Notes: generated by a model from the sequence alone, not told the origin. A stretch of 64,000 nucleotides of DNA from Pseudomonas sp. p1(2021b) (GCF_020151015.1 NZ_CP083746.1:4059001-4123000); one strand, 5' to 3'. Shown: positions 1 to 9,632, counted from the first letter of the stretch. Numbers and translations are program-made.

Positions 1-347
1 TGGACCGCTTGCGTGACGAGCGCTTTATCTCCATTCCCCACCGGCAGCGAGGGGGCTTGAGCTACCTGTCCGCTTCGTTGTGCATGGCGGCGGGGTTCTT
101 TCCACGCGCCGCACAGGTCGTGTCGCGCAAGACCACCCAACTGCAACTGGTCCAGGCCGGTTTCGGGGTGGCACTGTTGCCGTCCTGCATGCGTGACATT
201 GCGCCAGCCTCGGTGCACTTCGTACCGCTGGATGAGCCTTGCCAGAGCACCGTGGCCCTGGCGTGTCGACGAGATGCAGGAGACCTGGTGCGTCAGTTCA
301 TCTCGGCGATGCAAGGCGCGAGCACCAACACAGACAACCAGGCGTGA
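1..347 (+). CDS. LysR-family transcriptional regulator, C-terminal part (5' end outside window)
   Basis: The reading frame is open from the first bases of the window (first full codon at 3) and stops at 345-347, so the N-terminal winged-helix DNA-binding domain lies upstream and is not seen. The visible ~114 residues look like the second lobe of a LysR substrate-binding domain. A stretch reading VQAGFGVALLP is the usual 'G-x-G-[IV]-x-LLP' turn of that fold. The ligand and targets cannot be inferred from this fragment. The gene ends 20 nt before the chosen xseA start, in the same direction. Confidence 0.75.
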   Translation, partial: DRLRDERFISIPHRQRGGLSYLSASLCMAAGFFPRAAQVVSRKTTQLQLVQAGFGVALLPSCMRDIAPASVHFVPLDEPCQSTVALACRRDAGDLVRQFISAMQGASTNTDNQA

Positions 348-367
348 TGTCCTTTATGATGCCCGCC

Positions 368-1747
368 ATGATCAGAGACCCCTTCGAACGACTCGGCCTG
401 GACCGCGAGGTCCTCACCGTCAGCCAGCTCAACGGCCGCGCGCGCGTGCTGCTCGAGGATGTGTTCCGCAGTGTCTGGGTGGAAGGCGAGATTTCCAACC
501 TCGCCCGCCCGGCCTCCGGGCACATGTATTTCACCCTCAAGGACAGCGGCGCCCAGGTGCGTTGCGCACTGTTCCGGCAGAATGCCGCGCGTGTGCGCCA
601 GGCCCTGCGCGACGGCCTAGCCGTGCGCGTGCGTGGCAAGGTCTCGCTGTTCGAGGGGCGTGGCGACTACCAGCTGATCCTCGACACCGTCGAGCCGGCC
701 GGCGATGGCGCCTTGCGCCTGGCCTTCGAGGCGCTGAAGGAAAAGCTCGGTGCCGAAGGCCTGTTCAGTGCCGAACGCAAGAAGCCGCTGCCGGTCCACC
801 CACAACGCATCGGCATCGTCACCTCGCCCACCGGCGCGGTGATCCGCGACATCATCAGTGTGTTCCGCCGCCGCGCGCCGCAGGTCGAACTGAACCTGAT
901 TCCCACCGCCGTACAGGGGCGCGAGGCCATCGGCCAGATCGTCCGTGCCCTGCGCCTGGCCGACAGCCAAGGCTACGACGCCGTGATCCTGGCCCGCGGC
1001 GGTGGTTCGCTGGAGGACCTCTGGTGCTTCAACGAGGAAGATGTGGCCCGCGCCGTGGCCGCCTGCGTGACGCCCATCGTCAGTGCGGTGGGCCATGAGA
1101 CCGACGTATCGATCAGCGACTTCGTCGCCGATGTGCGCGCGCCGACGCCCTCGGCCGCCGCCGAGCTGCTGGCGCCTGACAGCAGCGGCCTGCAGCAACG
1201 CCTCGACAGCCTGCAGCGGCGCCTGCTGCTGCGCATGAAGAACCGCCTGGCCCACGACCACCTGCGCCTGGACGGCCTGGCCCGGCGCCTTCGCCACCCC
1301 GGCGAGCGTCTGCGCCAGCAGGCCCAGCGCCTGGATGACCTGGACATGCGCCTGCGCCGTGCCTTCATGCTCACCCTGAACCAGCGCCACGAACGCCTGG
1401 GCCGCCTCGACACGCGCCTGGCTGCCCAACATCCAGGCCGGGCGCTGAAGCTGCTCGGCCAGCGTCTGGACGCCCTCGCCGAGCGCCTGCCACGGGCCAT
1501 GCGCGAGGTACTCAAGGACCGCCGCCAACGCTTCCAAGCCCAGCTGCAGACCTTGCAGGTGGTCAGCCCCCTGGCCACCCTCGCGCGCGGCTACAGCATC
1601 CTGCTCGATGAGCGCGGCCAGGCCATCCGCAGCGCCGCCCAGACCCACAACGGCCAACGCCTGACCGCACGCCTGAACGAAGGCGAGCTCAAGGTGCGGG
1701 TCGAGGACAACCACCAGACCCCGGTCACCCTTTCGCTACTGGACTGA
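368..1747 (+). CDS. xseA: Exodeoxyribonuclease VII large subunit
   Basis: Catalytic large subunit of the cytoplasmic XseA-XseB nuclease, which degrades single-stranded DNA in both directions into oligonucleotides. The 459-residue product has the expected order: an N-terminal OB-fold (about residues 15-110, including VWVEGEISNLARP), the catalytic exonuclease VII domain (IGIVTSPTGAVIRDI, then ILARGGGSLEDLW and SAVGHETD), and a long Arg/Gln-rich helical C-terminal region. In-frame ATGs also occur at 347 and 239, but the protein that matches the family begins MIRDPFERLGLDRE, so 368 is used. xseB is not in the window. The next gene follows after 3 nt, so the two are probably co-transcribed. Confidence 0.95.
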   Translation: MIRDPFERLGLDREVLTVSQLNGRARVLLEDVFRSVWVEGEISNLARPASGHMYFTLKDSGAQVRCALFRQNAARVRQALRDGLAVRVRGKVSLFEGRGDYQLILDTVEPAGDGALRLAFEALKEKLGAEGLFSAERKKPLPVHPQRIGIVTSPTGAVIRDIISVFRRRAPQVELNLIPTAVQGREAIGQIVRALRLADSQGYDAVILARGGGSLEDLWCFNEEDVARAVAACVTPIVSAVGHETDVSISDFVADVRAPTPSAAAELLAPDSSGLQQRLDSLQRRLLLRMKNRLAHDHLRLDGLARRLRHPGERLRQQAQRLDDLDMRLRRAFMLTLNQRHERLGRLDTRLAAQHPGRALKLLGQRLDALAERLPRAMREVLKDRRQRFQAQLQTLQVVSPLATLARGYSILLDERGQAIRSAAQTHNGQRLTARLNEGELKVRVEDNHQTPVTLSLLD

Positions 1748-1750
1748 TAC

Positions 1751-2578
1751 ATGCCCCGCCTGCTCGCGCCCCTGCTCGCTCTTTCCCTGCTGCTGCTCGG
1801 CACCCATGCCCAGGCCAGCTACATCACCCGCCAGTTGAACAAGCCGGTGCCCGGCGGCGTGGCCGTGGTCGACCTCGGCCCCGCCGCCACCGCGCCCAGC
1901 GCACGTTTCGACGGCAAACCGGTGCTGGTGGTCCAGGAACAGGGCAACTGGCTGGCCATCGTCGGCATCCCGCTGACCCAGAAACCCGGCCCGGCCGTCG
2001 TCACCCAAGGCTCGCGCACCCTGCCCTTCACCATCGGCAGCAAGAAGTACCCCGAGCAGCACATCACCCTGAAGAACAAGCGCCAGGTCAACCCCAACCC
2101 TGCCGACCTCAAGCGCATCGACCGGGAACTGGCCGAACAGCTCAAGGCCTACCGCAGCTTCAGCCCCACCCTGCCGAGCAACCTGATCCTCGACAAACCA
2201 GTCTCAGGCCCCTTGTCGAGCAAGTTCGGCGTGCGCCGCTTCTTCAATGGCGAAGAACGCAACCCCCATGCTGGCCTGGATTTCGCCGTGCCCGCCGGCA
2301 CGCCGATCAAGACCCCGGCCAATGGCAAGGTGATCCTGGTGGGCGACTATTTCTTCAATGGCCGCACCGTGTTCGTCGACCATGGCCAGGGCTTCATCAG
2401 CATGTTCTGCCACATGTCGAAGATCGACGTGAAGCCGGGCCAGGTACTGCGCCGCGGCGAGGTGGTCGGCCGCGTGGGCGCCACCGGGCGAGCGACCGGG
2501 CCGCACATGCACTGGAACGTCAGCCTCAACGACGCGCGGGTCGACCCGGCGATCTTCATTGGCGCTTTCCAGCCCTGA
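1751..2578 (+). CDS. M23-family peptidoglycan endopeptidase, exported
   Basis: 275 residues with a clear Sec signal peptide (hydrophobic core about residues 5-18, cleavage near AQA-SY). A beta-rich N-terminal part is followed by a C-terminal LytM/peptidase M23 domain. The zinc site is complete: His173 and Asp177 in HAGLD, and His254 in GPHMHW, so an active metalloendopeptidase that cuts peptidoglycan cross-links in the periplasm is likely. It starts 3 nt after xseA ends. It could be a housekeeping cell-wall hydrolase rather than a division-site amidase activator, because no EnvC-like coiled coil is present. Confidence 0.88.
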   Translation: MPRLLAPLLALSLLLLGTHAQASYITRQLNKPVPGGVAVVDLGPAATAPSARFDGKPVLVVQEQGNWLAIVGIPLTQKPGPAVVTQGSRTLPFTIGSKKYPEQHITLKNKRQVNPNPADLKRIDRELAEQLKAYRSFSPTLPSNLILDKPVSGPLSSKFGVRRFFNGEERNPHAGLDFAVPAGTPIKTPANGKVILVGDYFFNGRTVFVDHGQGFISMFCHMSKIDVKPGQVLRRGEVVGRVGATGRATGPHMHWNVSLNDARVDPAIFIGAFQP

Positions 2579-2600
2579 ATACGGGGACGCAACCCTCGCC

Positions 2601-2675
2601 GCTCCCACAGGCTCACTGCAGGCCGTGAGCCAGCGCAACGCCTGTAGGAGCGGGCTTGCCCCGCGATTGGGCCGC
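2601..2675. repeat. REP pair (partly degenerate) upstream of leuA
   Basis: A REP half reading CTCCCACAGG at about 2602-2610 faces an opposed copy starting CCTGTAGGAGCGGGCTTGCC at 2641. Between them sits a short stem (GCTCAC / GTGAGC, 2611-2630). This matches the GCGGGCTTG-type REP family seen elsewhere in the window. Confidence 0.75.
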
Positions 2676-2837
2676 CCTGGCGAACGCCGCTAGCGCCCCG
2701 TGCAAAGACCGCGCAAGTAACAAGGTACTTTCCAGATAAAACAGCGATAAAATCTCGAAACTATTGGTTTTTTGAGCTTTTCTATCAATTTTTTCTGAAG
2801 GCTTGCCATCCCTCACCCCACTGGTTAGGGTTGAGGC
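2676..2837 (+). promoter_or_regulatory. AT-rich leuA promoter region
   Basis: After the REP pair the sequence turns notably AT-rich (about 2715-2800, with GATAAAAT near 2748 and several T-runs). In this GC-rich genome that marks a promoter zone. It precedes the small leader-like reading frame at 2838 and then leuA. I cannot assign the -35 and -10 boxes with confidence. Confidence 0.5.
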
Positions 2838-2915
2838 ATGAAAACCTCCAACACCCTCATTCTGCTCCGCCAACACCGCAGCCTCTGCCTGGTCAGTGCA
2901 CGACTACCAGGGTGA
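2838..2915 (+). CDS. Candidate 25-codon leader peptide upstream of leuA
   Basis: A short frame, ATG at 2838 and TGA at 2913-2915, encodes 25 residues beginning MKTSNTLILLRQ. Six of the 25 are leucine, including LILL at residues 7-10. It has a purine-rich stretch (TTAGGG) about 8 nt upstream and ends 75 nt before the leuA ATG. Position and composition suggest a leucine-sensing leader for leuA. There is no obvious intrinsic terminator with a T-run between it and leuA, so if it regulates, it may act by translational or Rho-dependent attenuation rather than a classic leuL terminator. I do not recognise it as an annotated family. Confidence 0.5.
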   Translation: MKTSNTLILLRQHRSLCLVSARLPG

Positions 2916-2990
2916 ATCGCGTCGCCTCGCCTTTTCATCTCGTTACGTTCGGCAGGCCCGATCACGGCCGCACACTAAAGGATTGCTTCC

Positions 2991-4664
2991 ATGACCATGC
3001 TCAAAGACCCTTCGAAGAAATACCGCGCGTTCCCGACCATCGACCTGCCTGACCGCACCTGGCCGTCGAAGACCATCACCCAGGCGCCGATCTGGTGCAG
3101 TTCCGACCTGCGTGACGGCAACCAGTCGCTGATCGAGCCAATGGACTCGGAGAAGAAGCTGCGTTTCTGGAAGACCCTGGTGCAGGTGGGCGTGAAGGAA
3201 ATCGAAGCCGCGTTCCCGTCCGCCTCGCAGACCGACTTCGACTTCGTGCGCACCTTGATCGAAGATGGCCACATCCCGGACGACACCACCATCCAGGTGC
3301 TCACCCAGGCCCGTGAAGACCTCATTGCCCGTACCTTCGAGTCCCTGCGCGGGGCCAAGAAGGCCATCGTGCACCTGTACAACGCCACCTGCCCGTCGTT
3401 CCGCCGCATCGTCTTCAACCAGGACAAGCAAGGCGTGAAGGACATCGCGGCCAACGCGGCCAAGCTGTTCGTCAAGTACGCCGCCCAGCAGCCGGACACC
3501 CAGTGGACCTTCCAGTACTCGCCGGAAACCTTCAGCGCCACCGAGATGGAATTCGCCAAGGAAGTCTGCGACGCCGTGATCGAGGTGTGGAACCCAACGC
3601 CTGAGCACAAGATCATCCTCAACCTGCCAGCCACCGTCGAAGTGTCGACGCCGAACGTCTACGCCGACCAGATCGAGTGGTTCTGCCGCAACGTCAACCG
3701 CCGCGACAGCGTGATCATCAGCCTGCACACCCACAACGACCGTGGCACCGGCATCGCCGCCACCGAGCTGGGCCTGATGGCCGGCGCCGACCGCGCCGAA
3801 GGCTGCCTGTTCGGCAACGGCGAACGCACCGGCAACGTCGACCTGGTGACCTTGGCGCTGAACCTCTACACCCAGGGCATCGACCCACAACTGGACTTCT
3901 CCGACATCGACGGCGTGCGCAAGGTGGTCGAGGAATGCAACCAGCTGCCGGTACACCCGCGCCACCCGTATGTCGGTGACCTGGTCCATACCGCGTTCTC
4001 CGGCTCGCACCAGGACGCCATCCGCAAGGGCTTCGCCAAGCAGAAGGACGGCGAGCTGTGGGAAGTGCCGTACCTGCCGATCGACCCGGCCGACATCGGC
4101 CGCAGCTACGAGGCGGTGATCCGCGTCAACAGCCAGTCGGGCAAAGGCGGCATCACCTACCTGCTCGAGCAGGAATACGGCATCAGCCTGCCACGCCGCA
4201 TGCAGATCGAGTTCAGCCAGGTGGTACAGGGCGAGACCGACCGCCTGGGCCTGGAAATGACCGCCCAGCAGATCTACAGCCTGTTGCACAAGGAATACCT
4301 CCAGGCCAACACGCCGTATGCGCTGGTCAGCCATCGCCTGCAGGAAGAGAACGGCCACAGCGCCGTGGAAGTGGAAGTCGCCGGTGAAGGCGAGACCACC
4401 CTGCACTGGCGCGGCAAAGGCAACGGCGCGCTGGAGGCACTGGTCGCCGGCCTGCCGATCGCGGTCGAGATCATGGACTACAACGAGCATGCCATCGGCG
4501 CCGGTACCAACGCCAAGGCCGCGGCCTACATCGAACTGCGCGTGGCCGGTGGCCGCCCGGTACACGGCGTGGGCATCGACGAGAACATCACCACTGCCAG
4601 CTTCAAGGCACTGTTCAGCGCCCTGAACCGCTCGCTGAGCCAGCAGGCTGCCAAGGCGGCGTAA
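2991..4664 (+). CDS. leuA: 2-isopropylmalate synthase
   Basis: First committed step of leucine synthesis: condenses acetyl-CoA with 2-ketoisovalerate to give 2-isopropylmalate in the cytoplasm. The 557-residue protein has the catalytic HMGL-type TIM barrel with [11 protein letters not shown] at residues 37-47 and the metal-binding H246-x-H248 (LHTHND), then a C-terminal leucine-feedback domain (about 425-550). Start ATG 2991 has AAAGGA upstream; a second in-frame ATG lies two codons later. It stands alone, preceded by a long leader with a small leucine-rich frame and closed by a strong terminator, so it is probably a single-gene unit controlled by leucine. Confidence 0.97.
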   Translation: MTMLKDPSKKYRAFPTIDLPDRTWPSKTITQAPIWCSSDLRDGNQSLIEPMDSEKKLRFWKTLVQVGVKEIEAAFPSASQTDFDFVRTLIEDGHIPDDTTIQVLTQAREDLIARTFESLRGAKKAIVHLYNATCPSFRRIVFNQDKQGVKDIAANAAKLFVKYAAQQPDTQWTFQYSPETFSATEMEFAKEVCDAVIEVWNPTPEHKIILNLPATVEVSTPNVYADQIEWFCRNVNRRDSVIISLHTHNDRGTGIAATELGLMAGADRAEGCLFGNGERTGNVDLVTLALNLYTQGIDPQLDFSDIDGVRKVVEECNQLPVHPRHPYVGDLVHTAFSGSHQDAIRKGFAKQKDGELWEVPYLPIDPADIGRSYEAVIRVNSQSGKGGITYLLEQEYGISLPRRMQIEFSQVVQGETDRLGLEMTAQQIYSLLHKEYLQANTPYALVSHRLQEENGHSAVEVEVAGEGETTLHWRGKGNGALEALVAGLPIAVEIMDYNEHAIGAGTNAKAAAYIELRVAGGRPVHGVGIDENITTASFKALFSALNRSLSQQAAKAA

Positions 4665-4684
4665 GCTGTCACGCAGCGCTCGAG

Positions 4685-4712
4685 GCCCGCATCGTTCGAT
4701 GCGGGCTTTTTT
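4685..4712 (+). terminator. Rho-independent terminator of leuA
   Basis: Stem GCCCGCATC / GATGCGGGC with a GTTC-type loop followed by TTTTTT, 20 nt after the leuA stop. Confidence 0.92.
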
Positions 4713-4746
4713 ATTGGCCGGTACAGGCACTGCAAGAATTCCAGGC

Positions 4747-4774
4747 AAAAAAAGGGGCGCCGACCAAGCGCCCC
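4747..4774 (-). terminator. Rho-independent terminator of the zwf-pgl-eda operon
   Basis: On the minus strand, GGGGCGC / GCGCCCC pair around a 7-nt loop and are followed by seven T residues (A-run 4747-4753 on the plus strand). It lies 25 nt beyond the eda stop and faces the leuA terminator, so the convergent units end independently. Confidence 0.92.
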
Positions 4775-4799
4775 ACAAGCCGTAAAGCACACAACAAAA

Positions 4800-5480
4800 T
4801 CAGTTGGCGTCCAACAGCGCCATTGCCTCCGCACTGCACGCTTCGATCCGCGCCCAATCGCCATTCTTCACCCAGCTGCTGTCGAGCATCCAGGTGCCGC
4901 CTACGCACATTACGTTTGGAAGGGCCATGTAATTGCGTACATTGGCCGGGTTGACGCCACCGGTGGGGCAGAAACGGATATCGCCGAACGGGCCGCCAAA
5001 GGCCTTGATCGCTGCCACGCCACCGCTGATCTCGGCGGGAAACAGTTTGAAGCGACGGTAGCCCAGGGCATAGCCCATCATGATTTCCGAGGGTGTGCTG
5101 ATACCCGGCAACAGCGGGATATCGCTTTGCACGCCAGCCTCGAGGATGTCCGGGGTGATGCCCGGGGTGACGACGAACTGTGCACCGGCCGCTTCCACCG
5201 CGGCGAACATCTCGCGGTCGAGCACCGTGCCGGCACCGACGCACAGCTCCGGACGCTGCTCACGCAGCACGCGGATGGCCTTGAGGCCATGCTTGGAGCG
5301 CAAGGTCACCTCCAGGGTGCGAATGCCGCCGGCGGCCAGGGCGTCGGCCAAAGGCAGGATGTCCTCCTCACGGGCGATGGTGATCACCGGCAGGATGCGC
5401 GCCTGTTCGCAGATCGCGTCGATCCTCGCGGCTTTTTCAGCCATCGAGAGCAAAGGCTGTGGTCGTTCAAGGGTGGTCAT
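4800..5480 (-). CDS. eda: KDPG/KHG aldolase (Entner-Doudoroff aldolase)
   Basis: Cleaves 2-keto-3-deoxy-6-phosphogluconate to pyruvate and glyceraldehyde-3-phosphate, the last step of the Entner-Doudoroff pathway. 226 residues, a single small TIM barrel. The Schiff-base lysine is K145 in RRFKLFPAE and the catalytic acid is E57 in LEVTLR. The start MTTLERP is chosen because AAGGA lies 9 nt upstream; an upstream in-frame ATG at 5507 lacks this and would overlap pgl. Last gene of zwf-pgl-eda, starting 17 nt after pgl, and expected to be derepressed with zwf when HexR binds KDPG. Confidence 0.96.
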   Translation of the reverse strand: MTTLERPQPLLSMAEKAARIDAICEQARILPVITIAREEDILPLADALAAGGIRTLEVTLRSKHGLKAIRVLREQRPELCVGAGTVLDREMFAAVEAAGAQFVVTPGITPDILEAGVQSDIPLLPGISTPSEIMMGYALGYRRFKLFPAEISGGVAAIKAFGGPFGDIRFCPTGGVNPANVRNYMALPNVMCVGGTWMLDSSWVKNGDWARIEACSAEAMALLDAN

Positions 5481-5497
5481 GAAAGTGGGTCCTTGGC

Positions 5498-6211
5498 TCA
5501 TGGGCACCAGTAGATGTCCAGGGGGTCGTGAAGAAAGGCGCGAATCGGCATTTCAGTAAAGTTTTCGCCCGCCGAGGCGGCGCGCAGGGTAGCGAGTTTG
5601 CCCTGGCTCTGCACCGCCAGCGCGGTGAAGGCGGCCTTGGCCAGCACGGCGCGGGTCATGCTCAGGCGCTGGCGCGGCACGCTCGGGGCCAGCATCGGCA
5701 GGCAGCGACGCTCGCTGGCCAGGTCCAGGCCGTCGTGCAGGTTGGGGCTGGCCGGGAACAGCGAGGCCGTATGGCCATCGTCGCCCATGCCCAGGACCAG
5801 CACATCGATTGGCGGGAGCTCGGCCAGTGCCTGGTCGGCCTGCTCAGCCGCGGCCTCGAGGTTTTCCGCATTGCGGTACAGCCCGATGAAGCGGGCCTTG
5901 GCCGCCGCGCCCTTGAACAGGTGACGCTTGAGCAGACCGGCATTGCTGTCGGCATGCTCGACCGGCACCCAGCGCTCGTCGGCCAGGCTGACCGTGACTT
6001 TTGCCCAATCCAGGGCCTCGGTGGCCAGCTTCTCGAGAAACGGTACCGGGCTACGCCCGCCCGACAGCACCACGCAGGCCTGGCCCTTGCTGGCGATGGC
6101 CTGACGCAGCCGCTCGGCCACGTCCCGGGCCAGCGAGGCCGCCAATGTATTGGAGTCCGCCAGCTGGTGTACCTTCACGGTCGCCGGCAATTGCAGGTCA
6201 GATATCGCCAT
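5498..6211 (-). CDS. pgl: 6-phosphogluconolactonase
   Basis: Hydrolyses 6-phosphogluconolactone made by Zwf to 6-phosphogluconate. 237 residues of the DevB/NagB-like fold, with [15 protein letters not shown] (sugar-phosphate loop), LADERWVP and the catalytic [13 protein letters not shown] motif. The start MAISDL (6211) is preferred because GGGAGGG sits about 5 nt upstream; an in-frame ATG at 6226 (MGGLG) overlaps that Shine-Dalgarno. The gene overlaps the zwf end by 14 nt, which indicates translational coupling in the zwf-pgl-eda operon. Confidence 0.94.
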   Translation of the reverse strand: MAISDLQLPATVKVHQLADSNTLAASLARDVAERLRQAIASKGQACVVLSGGRSPVPFLEKLATEALDWAKVTVSLADERWVPVEHADSNAGLLKRHLFKGAAAKARFIGLYRNAENLEAAAEQADQALAELPPIDVLVLGMGDDGHTASLFPASPNLHDGLDLASERRCLPMLAPSVPRQRLSMTRAVLAKAAFTALAVQSQGKLATLRAASAGENFTEMPIRAFLHDPLDIYWCP

Positions 6212-7667
6212 ACCAAGCCCTCCCATCGCGAGTGATCAGCGCGATCGAACTCATCGGCCCCCAGGAACCGGCCGCGTAGGGCTTGGGGGCGTCCCCGGCG
6301 TTCTTCCAGCCGGCGATCAGTTGGTCGCACCATGTCCAGGCGTATTCGATTTCGTCCTTGCGCACGAACAGGTTCTGGTTACCGCGCATCACTTCCAGCA
6401 ACAGACGCTCGTAGGCATCCGGGATGCGCGCGCTGCGCCAGGTGTCGGAAAAATTCAACTGCAAGGGCCCGCTACGCAATTGCATGCCCTTGTCCAGCCC
6501 CTGCTCCTTGGTCATCACCCGCAAGGAAATACCTTCGTCCGGCTGCAGGCGGATGATCAGCTTGTTACCGATCTGCAAACGCTGTTCGGGAGCGAAGATG
6601 TAGTGCGGCGTCTCCTTGAAGTGGATGACGATCTGCGACAGCTTCTGCGGCATGCGCTTGCCGGTACGCAGGTAGAACGGCACGCCGGACCAGCGCCAGT
6701 TGCGGATGTCGGCACGCAGGGCGACGAAGGTCTCGGTGTCGCTCTGGGCGTTGGCGTTGTCTTCTTCCAGGTAGCCTGGCACCGGCTTGCCGTCGCTGTA
6801 GCCGGCGATGTACTGGCCACGCACCACACGGGTGGCCAGCGCTTCGCCAGTGATCGGCGCCAACGCCTTGAGCACCTTGACCTTCTCGTCGCGGATGCTG
6901 TCGGCGGACAGGTCGCTGGGCGGGTCCATGGCGATCAGGCACAGCAGCTGCAACAGGTGGTTCTGGATCATGTCGCGCAGTTGCCCGGCCTTGTCGAAGT
7001 AGCCCCAGCGGCCTTCGATGCCGACCTTCTCGGCCACGGTGATTTCCACGTGGGAGATGGAGTTCTGGTTCCACTGGGTTTCGAACAGACTGTTGGCAAA
7101 ACGCAGGGCGATCAGGTTCTGTACCGTCTCCTTGCCCAGGTAATGGTCGATGCGGTAGACACGATTCTCCGGGAAGAAACGCGCCACGGCATCGTTGACC
7201 CGGCGCGAGGACTCCAGATCATGGCCGATGGGCTTTTCCAGCACCACGCGGGTGCGTTCGGCAAGGCCGGCCTTGTCCAGGTTTTCGCAGATCGCGCCAT
7301 ACACGGCCGCAGGCGTTGCGAAATAGGCGATCAGCGGCAGGTCCGCCGCCACCTGCCCGGCCAGGTCCTGGTAGCCCTCGGCCTGGAGGAAGTCCAGACG
7401 CAGGTAGCTCAGCCGGCCAAGGAAGCGCCCCAGTACGCCGGGCTCGATATCGCTATCGGGCACGAAGCGGCGCAGGTGGGCCTCGATGGTGGCCAGGTGC
7501 TGCTGGCCCTCGCCCGCTTCGCGAGCCAATGCCAGCAGGCGGGAATCGGGGTGCAGCAAGCCCGCCCGGTCGAGCTGGTAGAGCGCGGGAAACAGCTTGC
7601 GCAATGCCAGGTCGCCCATGGCGCCAAACAGGGCAAAGGTGCAAGGTTCTACACTGATCGCAGCCAT
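6198..7667 (-). CDS. zwf: Glucose-6-phosphate 1-dehydrogenase
   Basis: Oxidises glucose-6-phosphate to 6-phosphogluconolactone with NAD(P)+, feeding the Entner-Doudoroff route. 489 residues: N-terminal Rossmann domain with [12 protein letters not shown] (residues 14-25; Met replaces the more common Ser after GA), EKPIGHD at 144-150, and the substrate site RIDHYLGKE at 172-180. The start MAAISVEPC is used; an in-frame ATG at 7712 would extend into the operator region. The gene is divergent from hexR, with a 6-4-6 palindrome (7733-7748) between them, so HexR very likely represses this operon directly. Confidence 0.97.
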   Translation of the reverse strand: MAAISVEPCTFALFGAMGDLALRKLFPALYQLDRAGLLHPDSRLLALAREAGEGQQHLATIEAHLRRFVPDSDIEPGVLGRFLGRLSYLRLDFLQAEGYQDLAGQVAADLPLIAYFATPAAVYGAICENLDKAGLAERTRVVLEKPIGHDLESSRRVNDAVARFFPENRVYRIDHYLGKETVQNLIALRFANSLFETQWNQNSISHVEITVAEKVGIEGRWGYFDKAGQLRDMIQNHLLQLLCLIAMDPPSDLSADSIRDEKVKVLKALAPITGEALATRVVRGQYIAGYSDGKPVPGYLEEDNANAQSDTETFVALRADIRNWRWSGVPFYLRTGKRMPQKLSQIVIHFKETPHYIFAPEQRLQIGNKLIIRLQPDEGISLRVMTKEQGLDKGMQLRSGPLQLNFSDTWRSARIPDAYERLLLEVMRGNQNLFVRKDEIEYAWTWCDQLIAGWKNAGDAPKPYAAGSWGPMSSIALITRDGRAWYGDI

Positions 7668-7732
7668 GATGTTGGTTCTTTTCCAAAGTTGACCTAGGAA
7701 TATCGCTTTCAAACGCAGTTTTCAAGGGCTAA

Positions 7733-7748
7733 TGTAGTAAAAACTACA
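7733..7748. promoter_or_regulatory. HexR operator between zwf and hexR
   Basis: Perfect inverted repeat TGTAGT-AAAA-ACTACA in the zwf/hexR intergenic region. It matches the HexR type of operator known upstream of zwf in Pseudomonas, where KDPG releases the repressor. A near-identical 6-4-6 box occurs before gap at 20699-20714. Confidence 0.85.
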
Positions 7749-7867
7749 ACATTACCGACAAATACCACAGACAAGTGGTGCGACACTGGCACCGACAGTA
7801 CGATAGACACCGTGCAAACGGCCCGCTGTTCCATCAGCCGGCTGTCTTCCCGACCCAAGGACATACC

Positions 7868-8740
7868 ATGGACCGCGTGCGAAACCTCCTGGAACAGATC
7901 CAGGGACGCCTCGACGAGCTGAACAAGGCCGAACGCAAAGTCGCCGAAGTCATCCTGCTCAACCCGCAACAAGCCACCCGCTTCAGCATCGCCGCCCTGG
8001 CCCAGGCCGCCAAGGTCAGCGAGCCGACGGTCAACCGCTTCTGCCGCTCCTTCGGCGTCAGCGGCTATCCCGAGCTCAAGCTGCAGCTGGCCCAGAGCCT
8101 GGCCAGCGGCGCCGCTTACGTCAGCCGCGCGGTGGAGGCCGACGATGATCCGGCCGCCTATACCCAGAAGATCTTCGGCAGCGCCATCGCCTCGCTGGAC
8201 AGCGCCTGCCAGCAGCTCGACCCGCAACAGGTCAGCCGCGCCGTGGACATGATGATCCAGGCCCGGCAGATCCACTTCTTCGGCCTGGGCGCCTCGGCCC
8301 CGGTGGCCCTCGACGCCCAGCACAAGTTCTTCCGCTTCAACCTGGCCGTGTCGGCCCACGCCGACGTGCTGATGCAACGCATGCTGGCCTCGGTGGCCCA
8401 TACGGGCGACCTGTTCGTGATCATTTCCTACACCGGGCGCACCCGCGAACTGGTCGAGGTGGCCCGCGTCGCCCGCGAGAACGGCGCCTCGGTGCTCGGC
8501 CTGACCGCCGCCGGCTCGCCCCTGGCCAAGGCCTGCAGCTTGAGCCTGCACATCCCGCTGCCCGAAGACACCGACATCTACATGCCGATGACCTCGCGGA
8601 TCATCCAGCTCACCGTGCTCGACGTACTGGCCACCGGCATGACTTTGCGCCGGGGCGTGGACTTCCAGCCGCACCTGCGCAAGATCAAGGAAAGCCTCAA
8701 CGCCAGCCGCTACCCCGTCGAGGACGACGAACTCAGCTGA
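7868..8740 (+). CDS. hexR: HexR, RpiR-family repressor of glucose metabolism
   Basis: 290 residues. An N-terminal RpiR-type helix-turn-helix (about 1-77, with [20 protein letters not shown]) is followed by a SIS phosphosugar-binding domain (about 125-255, [19 protein letters not shown], then [14 protein letters not shown]). In Pseudomonas, HexR represses zwf, edd and gap and is released by KDPG. The start at 7868 begins MDRVRNLL; an upstream in-frame ATG at 7775 would add about 31 residues not typical of the family. Divergent from zwf. Its 3' end overlaps the convergent mutarotase gene by 8 nt. Confidence 0.95.
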   Translation: MDRVRNLLEQIQGRLDELNKAERKVAEVILLNPQQATRFSIAALAQAAKVSEPTVNRFCRSFGVSGYPELKLQLAQSLASGAAYVSRAVEADDDPAAYTQKIFGSAIASLDSACQQLDPQQVSRAVDMMIQARQIHFFGLGASAPVALDAQHKFFRFNLAVSAHADVLMQRMLASVAHTGDLFVIISYTGRTRELVEVARVARENGASVLGLTAAGSPLAKACSLSLHIPLPEDTDIYMPMTSRIIQLTVLDVLATGMTLRRGVDFQPHLRKIKESLNASRYPVEDDELS

Positions 8741-9587
8741 GCCGATGCGCCTGCAGGCTCAGGTGGGCCTGCTGCCCGGGCGCCAGGCTCAGCCCCTCGC
8801 CACTGCCGCTGGCCGCTTCGACACAGACGAAACGCTGGCACTCGCGCCCGCTGACACCCACCAACGGCCGACGCCCCGGGTGCCAGACCACGGTATCGTC
8901 GCTGTCGCCGGTATCGATGCACAGTTCGCGCTGCCAGGCCGGGTCCTGCAATTGCACTCGAGGCGTGCCCGGGTAGACCTTCTGGCACCCGCCCTTGAGC
9001 TTCAGCGCGCCATCCTCGCGGCAGGCCTGGCGATTCAAACGGTCATAACCTTCGATGTCCTCGAGCCCGGACAGCGCTATCTGCGCAACGTCGCTGATCC
9101 GCCAATAGGCCAGCAGCGCATGGCTCAGCTGGCACGGCTCACTGTCCTGGTGCTCGGTGGTCAGGCTCAGCTCCATGCGCCGGCCCAACCGGGCATGCAG
9201 GTCGACCTGCCAGTCGCACAGCTGCAGGCGCCACGTGAGGGTCACGCCCTCCTCGTCCTCATGGCTGTCCATGAGCTTCCAGTCGAGCAACCGCGCCCAG
9301 CCATGGGCCGGCCACAGGTCTTCGCTCGGGTGACGCCCATACCAAGGCCAGCACACCGGCACGCCACCCCGAATGGCCCCCACCTGCGGCCATTGCTCGG
9401 CGCACCACAACCAGGGCCGTTCGCCCGTTGGCTGGAAGTGCAGGAGCTGCGCGCCCTGGCGGCTGAAAACCGCCTGGCAGCGGGGGTGGTCGATGATCAG
9501 TACATCGCGCTGCTGGTAACGCTCCCACTCGAACGTCGGCCGAGGCCTCTGCGCGCAAAAGAAGCGATGTAGCGGATGTTCGGGCAT
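8733..9587 (-). CDS. D-hexose-6-phosphate mutarotase (YeaD-type aldose 1-epimerase family)
   Basis: 284 residues of the galactose mutarotase-like beta-sandwich fold, YeaD/D-hexose-6-phosphate 1-epimerase branch. [23 protein letters not shown] and HGWARLLDW are typical. It probably interconverts the alpha and beta forms of glucose-6-phosphate, supplying the beta anomer to Zwf. It follows oprB in the same direction, but the 117-nt gap holds a 13-bp stem and a 16-nt palindrome, so it may have its own promoter. Its end overlaps hexR tail-to-tail. Substrate specificity is inferred from family and neighbours. Confidence 0.85.
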   Translation of the reverse strand: MPEHPLHRFFCAQRPRPTFEWERYQQRDVLIIDHPRCQAVFSRQGAQLLHFQPTGERPWLWCAEQWPQVGAIRGGVPVCWPWYGRHPSEDLWPAHGWARLLDWKLMDSHEDEEGVTLTWRLQLCDWQVDLHARLGRRMELSLTTEHQDSEPCQLSHALLAYWRISDVAQIALSGLEDIEGYDRLNRQACREDGALKLKGGCQKVYPGTPRVQLQDPAWQRELCIDTGDSDDTVVWHPGRRPLVGVSGRECQRFVCVEAASGSGEGLSLAPGQQAHLSLQAHRLS

Positions 9588-9608
9588 GGTTCCAAGCTCT
9601 TGTTGTTT

Positions 9609-9624
9609 GAGATAGCGCTATCTC
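9609..9624. promoter_or_regulatory. Perfect 16-nt palindrome upstream of the mutarotase gene
   Basis: GAGATAGC followed directly by its complement GCTATCTC, 21 nt upstream of the mutarotase start codon. A central GCGC within a symmetric 16-mer resembles operators of LacI-family sugar regulators. No such regulator is encoded in the window, so the binder is unknown. Confidence 0.5.
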
Positions 9625-9632
9625 GGCTCAGG

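Noticed and set aside
2613..2876. 87-codon minus-strand frame upstream of leuA
   Set aside because: Overlaps the REP pair, AT-rich promoter and leader; no Shine-Dalgarno or domain.
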